Source: Zanthoxylum bungeanum (lineage: Eukaryota; Streptophyta; Magnoliopsida; Sapindales; Rutaceae). From it: a stretch of DNA of 64,000 bases. The notes under the pieces were generated by a model. That model saw only the letters and a list, made by a program, of their open reading frames with translations. It was not told the DNA's origin and searched no databases. Positions 58,556 to 64,000 of this stretch are shown one piece after another (within the stretch, counting starts at the first letter, position 1; every line of letters begins with the position of its first letter). Both the position numbers and the translations under genes were made by a program. The stretch covers positions 186,001 through 250,000 of the forward strand of contig SKCR01007820.1 in assembly GCA_019454045.1 (NCBI GenBank). Reading direction: 5' to 3'.

Positions 58556-58579
58556 TGAATTGGAGAGTATGGAACAAAC
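58556..58579 (+). other. Z2 polypurine-rich site
   Basis: GGAGAGTATGGAACAAAC directly before the 3' LTR start, matching Z1 22711-22727 in position and sequence type. Confidence 0.6.
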
Positions 58580-59169
58580 TGTACTGGCCAAATTTGAGCC
58601 CAAAGATAAAATCGTCTTTTCATTTCGAACCCAACAGTAAACAAAGCCCTAGAGTGGTAACCCAGCCCAAAGAATTTAACATTATTGAGTCACAATTAAG
58701 CCAGCAGCTTAAATACAACCCTTCCTTATTATATACCAACTACTCCCCCTCATTTTCCTAACACAAGGCATATTTTCACATGATCAGCCTATTTTCATCA
58801 AATACATGAACACGTTGTGGGACGTATGCCAACTAATGAAGTCACATTTCTCTACCTATAAAATAGCAACACAATTCAAAATATTTTCATTCAAGTCTTA
58901 GTTCTCATACTTGAGCTCTCTAAGCTTCTCACTCCCTAAACACCAACCACCGTCCTCACGGCAATCAACAGAAGTCAAGGTAACTTCCGACCTTGTTCTT
59001 CCATTATATACAACTCGTCTTCATACTGACTTGAGCGTCGGAGTGCCTACGGCACCCACCACATCGGTGGACAGTACTCCCCGCTCACTCTACCTTTGTT
59101 TTGTAGGATTGCTAGTGCCCTCAACCTACAAATTCTCGATTGTGGACCTCAGGCGAAATCCAGCATCCA
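58580..59169 (+). repeat. Z2 3' LTR
   Basis: About 590 bp, TGTACTGGCC to CAGCATCCA. The first 370 bp match the truncated 5' LTR. The last 230 bp match the Z1 LTR closely, including CTTGAGCGTCGGAGTGCCTA. TATA box TATAAAATA at 58857-58865. Confidence 0.87.
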
Positions 59170-59513
59170 CAGTAATGAAATTAGTTTGAAATTAATTTGT
59201 AATAATAATTTGCTTATACCATTTAGCGTCGAAATATTCAACGCTAAAGGTAATAAAATAATATATATTTTTTAATATTATATCACCTTTAGCGTCGAAA
59301 TATTCGATGCTAAAGGTCAACCTTTTGGCGTCGAAAATATTTATTGTCAAATACGTGCTTCAGCGTCGAAAATTACAATTTGTTGTCGAAATATTTTTGA
59401 CGCAAAATATTGTACTTTAGCATCAAAAATTTTTATTTCGACGTTAATTGTCTTTCTCGTCCACATTTTAGCGTCAATATTTTTCAACGCTAAAAACCTT
59501 ATTTTCTATAGTG
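59170..59513. mobile_element. W: CACTA-like transposon, right part
   Basis: Continues W after Z2. It has at least six TTTAGCGTCGAAA-type words in both orientations and ends in AACCTTATTTTCTATAGTG at 59513, an inverted CACTATAG terminus. Confidence 0.6.
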
Positions 59514-59679
59514 CAATTCTTGGAAATTTTTAGAGATCCAAATGTTATTGCCCCAAAATGATTTAAATGATTATTTTTCACTTTTATTTTTGATGAATTG
59601 ATCCCAAAAAAAGAGATATAGCTATGGTCATTCTTAATTTCTATTTGCAGCTTCAATTTAATTAACATGGCCCATAAAT
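59514..59679. other. Unique AT-rich DNA
   Basis: Short stretch between W and the Tourist-like MITE. Nothing recognised. Confidence 0.4.
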
Positions 59680-59682
59680 TTA

Positions 59683-59968
59683 GGCTCTGTTTAATATTGA
59701 GATGAAAAAAGTATGATGAACAAATATTTGATTAATAAATGGTGATATATAAAAATATTTTTAAGTTAATAAAATAATTTTGGTGTTTTTTTTAATGGTG
59801 AATAAAAATTAAAAATCTTAATTTTTTATAAAATTCAATTTTTTTACAATCACGATAATTTATTATAACTTTTTTTTCCATCAATCAAACGTTTAAAAAT
59901 TATATTTTAATCAAAACATAATTTTATCATCTAACTATATATATCATACTATGATACCAAACATGGAC
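59683..59968. mobile_element. Tourist (PIF/Harbinger)-like MITE (286 bp)
   Basis: Terminal inverted repeats GGCTCTGTTTAATAT (left) and GTCCATGTTTGGTAT (right, reverse complement), flanked by TTA at 59680-59682 and 59969-59971. The TTA duplication and the G-N-C-TGTTT start fit Tourist-like elements. AT-rich, no ORF. Confidence 0.75.
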
Positions 59969-60174
59969 TTAGTGATTGGAATGTCAATTCATAGAAATAA
60001 AAGTCAAAATTTATAACAACAATTTTTAGCTACAAATGAAACTATAATAGCTAATGAATGTTCCATTTGACTTGGTTAGTTGAGATATCCTGCAAAAAGA
60101 AGGCAAGTATAAAATAATTTATTCAATAAAAATAAAAATGCATTTGAGTGAACTAGTGAGAGGAATATTTTTTA

Positions 60175-60880
60175 TATATATATATTATTTAATGCTTTAT
60201 GCCATTTATTGTCACATTCTAAGACCGGTACCAATGGAGCTAGCCAGTGCAAAATGCTACATCTTGTCAACAATCAAATTACACTAAAAAAACAATTTAT
60301 ATTTATTTATACTGTTCTTATAAATTAAGTAGAGGAATTATGCTAAGCCAAACTTTGCCAACTTTCTATCGAAGAGTGCTTAATTAGTAATTAATTTAAT
60401 ATACAACACTTTAATTTTCTCTCTTCTTTAATTTTTTCTCTCCCTCTTAACTTATCTTCGGTATATTTGTTAAAATTGGTGCTCGGAGCGCCAATCTGAA
60501 TCGTATTTATGTCTGATTCATGAATACGACCAATACCTTTTTTCCATAATATTACTTATTTATGGTAGCACCTATTATTTTTTATTATATATATATATTA
60601 TTTAATGCTTTATGCCATTTATTGTCACATTCTAAGACCGGTACCAATGGAGCTAGCCAGTGCAAAATGCTACATCTTGTCAACAATCAAATTACACTAA
60701 AAAAACAATTTATATTTATTTATACTGTTCTTATAAATTAAGTAGAGGAATTATGCTAATCCAAACTTTGCCAACTTTCTATCGAAGAGTGCTTAATTAG
60801 TAATTAATTTAATATACAACACTTTAATTTTCTCTCTTCTTTTATTTTTTCTCTCCCTCTTAACTTGTGTTTGGTATATT
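60175..60880 (+). repeat. 413-bp duplication covering flank and X3 LTR start
   Basis: The segment TTTAATGCTTTATGCC (60188) to the first 120 bp of an X LTR (from 60468, TGTTAAAATTGGTGC) is repeated from 60601, with TGTTAGGATTGGTGC at 60881. All anchors are offset by exactly 413 bp. The first LTR start is a 120-bp fragment; the second leads into the full LTR. The copies differ by few bases, so the duplication is recent. Confidence 0.92.
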
Positions 60881-62909
60881 TGTTAGGATTGGTGCTCGGA
60901 GCGCCAATCCGAATCGTATTTATGTCTGATTCATGAATACGACCAATACTTTTTCCATAATATTACTTATTTATGGTAGCACCTATTATTTTTTATTATA
61001 TATATATATTCGATCTAATTCATTAGATTGAAACTAAATCGTGTTTAGTGATATATACATATTAGACAAAAACCCGATAATATATAATGTAGTGCGCAAT
61101 TACAACGTAGCTTGTAATTAACATTGGGAAGCGTCACTACTAGAAATATATTATCAAATTAAGTTCATGGTCAAGATTTACTGACACGGGTCGGTTAGTA
61201 AAATCCATTGAGACCAGTACATGTCGTATATTGGACTTGCTCCGATGGTTTATCCCAATGAACCATGAGTCTCGGGAGACTCATATAGACGTATAGGTGT
61301 TTATTTGATAAACACTGAACGACTCACCAAAGATTACCTAATAGATGGTACATCAACATCAATATGAATCTTCTTGGGTTGAGTAGGATAGTGATTCTTT
61401 GACTTGAGATACCATTGTGGATATATGAGTTATCCTCCACACTTAGATGGCAGTCACGTTACCGATCTATTAAAATCAGACATTCGTCTGTTCGTTGGGT
61501 GTGGACTCATGCTTATGATATCCTGTGTGTATCAAGAAAGAATCTGTCAGTCCTGTGTACAAGGCATAGGTGTCCATTATATGATTAGCAGTCTGTTAAA
61601 TCCATGGCCGTGGTATACTTCGGAAGTAAGTTTCGAGTGTTATTTAGAATATTGTTAATAGATACGTCGACACGATTATACTTATAAAGATTTGATGTTT
61701 ATATCTATATCTCTGGAATAATCCGGATACCAGTGACGGAAGGATTATACGTATGCAAAGACCTCGACCTGTATGATTCAGCGAGTTTATCTGTGGTCGT
61801 CATAATTTACAGGTGGGTGAATTATGAACACGAAATTGGATTTTGTGACGGATATGCCTGAATCTAGAAAGTCTCACTAATGAAATATACTCGTAGAGTA
61901 CTATGGCAACAGTTATGAATAATACTGATTATTTATAACTCGTTTAACGGTTAAAAAAATACATGCAATCGGGACCTAACGATCATTTCCGAATTAATGT
62001 GTATTTGTATTTAATACTTGATTTTATTAAATACACATTAATTAAATATCAAATTGTGATATTTAACATATACGATTGATATATGTATTTTGATTATTTA
62101 ATGTAAATATAATACATATATTTAAAATATTTGTATTTGACTATTTAATTATATAAATATTATATGATTAAAATAATTAAAGTAACAAATATCTTAAATC
62201 ACGATTTGCTTTATTAAAGTAAGGAAATGACAAATTCTTATTGGTTCACTTGTAAGCTTTACTTTAATAAGATAAGTGTTATCTTTTAAATAAAGTATTC
62301 TTGGACAAATGAAAATGAAACAAGTTGTAACATTTATTATTTTTCTTAGAGTGACTCACGACAATCACAAGAAAGAACATATAAATTTTTTGTTTCATTT
62401 TTCATAACACAACACAAGGTTTTCAAAAATTCACTAAGTTAAAATTGAGAGAAAAAGTGAAGAACAAATGGAGAAAAGCTTGGAAACTTGGAGTTTTTGT
62501 AAGTTATTTCCAATTTTCTTCGACTAAGAAATTGTTTCTATGGTTCTATGCTTCAATTTATGTAACTTAGAATTTTCTCTAATGTTTAATTATGTGAATT
62601 ATTGTGTTGTAAACTTGTTTGAAGGTGTTTAGCATGTATGATCAATTAATAAGCTAATTAGGAGTAATTACGCTTATTTAATTAATTGATGAATAAAGTT
62701 GTCATTCTATAGTTGTTTAGCCATTCATAAATAACCTAAAATTGTTCTTGAGTTGTTTCATGATGGTGACACTTGATTGTTGTGGTATTAGATTGATTAA
62801 AATGTTGAATTTTATCAATTTAGTGTCAAATGTGCAATTGGTGTAATTTATGAAATTAGGGTTCTGAACCCAATCCAATTTTGGGTCTTTTCATATATGT
62901 GATGTAATT

Positions 62910-62945
<36 letters not shown>

Positions 62946-63683
62946 TTTGGGATTGATTGGATTTGATCTTGACATGTTTTGAACTAAAAATGACCAAATT
63001 ACAAATCCTGAAAATTATAGAGGTTGTTCGGCAACTTCAGAAAAATTTGGAATTTTTATTGCAAATTGTATTTTCATGTATTAAACATGTATAAATCATT
63101 TTTGGATTGATTTGGAATCACTTAAATATATATTTGACAATTTAAGGACCAAAATGATCAAAATACAAAGTTTAGGGGTCTCACGGTCATTAATGATAAA
63201 TCTGATTTTTCATATAAAAATTAAGTTTTATTTATTTAGTAATTAGAATAAATTGGTTTATTTTAATTGCCCAATAAAAATATTTATCGGAAATTATTTC
63301 GGAGTGAAAATACGCGAAAACAGTGAAAAACGGCGTTACCGGGTAACAGCTGTCCAAACATTGAACTGGGCACTGTTCGGGCAGTCCACGAACTGACCAA
63401 ATATTTTTAGGGCTAATCTGGGCAGTCCCTATATGCATTGGTCGATCGGTTCGGCCGGAAACTCATTTTATGCTATTTTGCGGAAAAATATTTTTGTAAA
63501 AGTTTCGCGATATTTCTATATTATTTATGTCATTATATGATATCGAATAAATATGTTTATGTGAAATATGAATGAATTATCAATATTGGATATTGAATAA
63601 TTTATTCGTAAGTTTAAAAATTTTAAACTACGATTTCGCCTAAACCGCGCTCCTTCCACTACGCCTCTGATATGACCCCAACA
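60881..63683 (+). repeat. X3 5' LTR
   Basis: 2803 bp, TGTTAGGATTGGTGC to ATGACCCCAACA, the same family as the X1 and X2 LTRs but longer, partly because of AT-rich insertions (for example 62100-62900). A (TA)n run lies at 62911-62942. Confidence 0.85.
62911..62942. repeat. (TA)n microsatellite
   Basis: Uninterrupted TA repeat of about 16 units inside the X3 LTR. Confidence 0.9.
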
Positions 63684-63686
63684 AAA

Positions 63687-63698
63687 TGGTATCAGAGC
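63687..63698 (+). other. X3 primer-binding site (tRNA-Met)
   Basis: TGGTATCAGAGC, an exact match to the initiator-methionine tRNA primer site used by many plant copia elements, three bases after the LTR end. Confidence 0.9.
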
Positions 63699-64000
63699 GA
63701 GTCTGATTCTGAACCCCTGATATGATTAGCCCTTTAAATTTGATATTTAATCTAATCTTTACTTTTTACATGAATTTATTTATTTATTTTGATTAAATAA
63801 AGTGAAAAACATCTTTTAGGAAAATCCCCGTTAAATAAGGTTTTATAAAGTGACTAGTATTAAGAATACTTGTTTCTCCGTCCTCCTTGTCAATACAAAT
63901 GTAAATATTTTCATGATGTTATGGCTGTAACGTGCCAAAGCTGTGCAGTTATGGTTAAAGGTAGTTCATTTGCGCCGGTAGAACTTATATGATAAGAGAC
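63699..64000 (+). mobile_element. X3 internal region, start (runs off the window)
   Basis: Matches the X1 internal start: AAAATCCCCGTTAAATAAGG at 63822 corresponds to X1 14462, and AACGTGCCAAAGCTGTG at 63929 to the X1 motif cluster. The element continues beyond the window. Confidence 0.8.

Larger units (their letters stand above)
36661..59169 (+). mobile_element. Z2: Retand-like Ty3/gypsy element with gag, pol and antisense ORF
   Basis: Z2 starts TGTACGGGCC (36661) and its 3' LTR (58580-59169) ends GCATCCA. Without Y2 it is about 12.6 kb. Order: partial 5' LTR, a foreign or rearranged block, gag C-terminus, protease, reverse transcriptase, two RNase H domains, integrase, antisense ORF, tandem repeats, purine tract, 3' LTR. 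It is the pol-bearing relative of Z1: the primer-proximal LTR third and the gag C-terminus are clearly similar. All genes contain stops. The flanks are ATAAT at the left and CAGTA or GTAAT at the right, depending on where the LTR end is placed, so the target duplication is imperfect. Confidence 0.85.

Noticed and set aside
36656..59174. Perfect target duplication for Z2
   Set aside because: ATAAT on the left against CAGTA or GTAAT on the right, depending on the LTR end. Not a clean match.

Overview
This window looks like repeat-dense intergenic DNA from a flowering plant, probably a eudicot with a large repeat fraction. It holds nested LTR retrotransposons of Ty1/copia and Ty3/gypsy (Tat/Ogre and Tat/Retand-like) type, a plant LINE fragment with zf-RVT and RNase H-like domains, and small MITEs of hAT, Mutator and Tourist type. 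I see no host protein gene, tRNA, rRNA or CRISPR array. Every recognisable coding stretch belongs to a mobile element and is broken.

Layout. (1) 125-985: 3' end of a decayed LINE. (2) C1, a minus-strand Ty1/copia element, has its 3' LTR at about 1150-1655, the last part of RNase H at 2229-2394, and earlier pol at 30147-31505. (3) X1 (2395-30146) splits C1. It is a plus-strand element with 2.5-kb LTRs, a tRNA-Met-type primer site and no recognisable ORF (LARD-like). X1 is itself interrupted by Y1 (5171-14440, Ogre-like, gag only, 2.7-kb LTRs), by Z1 (17392-23334, Retand-like, gag only) and, inside its 3' LTR, by X2 (25913-28453, a solo LTR of the X family). (4) 31506-35670: AT-rich DNA with an hAT-like MITE, a MULE-type MITE and foldback repeats. 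(5) W, a CACTA-like non-autonomous transposon (about 35672-36660 and 59170-59513), is split by Z2 (36661-59169). Z2 is a Retand-like element with gag, pol and an antisense spliced ORF. Z2 is split in turn by Y2 (38901-48774, minus strand, an Ogre-like LTR element without gag). (6) 59683-59968: Tourist-like MITE. (7) 60175-60880: a 413-bp duplication spanning a junction. (8) X3 (60881 to beyond the window): a third X-family LTR plus primer site.

Insertion order follows from the nesting. C1 is older than X1, which is older than Y1, Z1 and X2; W is older than Z2, which is older than Y2. By eye the two Y1 LTRs differ at roughly 1% of positions and the two Z1 LTRs at roughly 5%, so Y1 is the youngest dated insertion. 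Y1, Y2, X1 and Z1 lack pol and would need enzymes from other elements.

The most unusual signal is a set of tandem hairpins just upstream of the polypurine tract in both Y1 and Y2. The loop is conserved (roughly GRRAAT closed by C-G) and the stem changes in a compensatory way between copies. Other points of interest are the antisense ORF in Z2 with two apparent GT-AG introns, a CCCTAGT heptamer array about 30 bp downstream of the TATA box in the Y1 LTR, and arrays of a GTTCGAACG-centred repeat inside the Y1 and Y2 LTRs.
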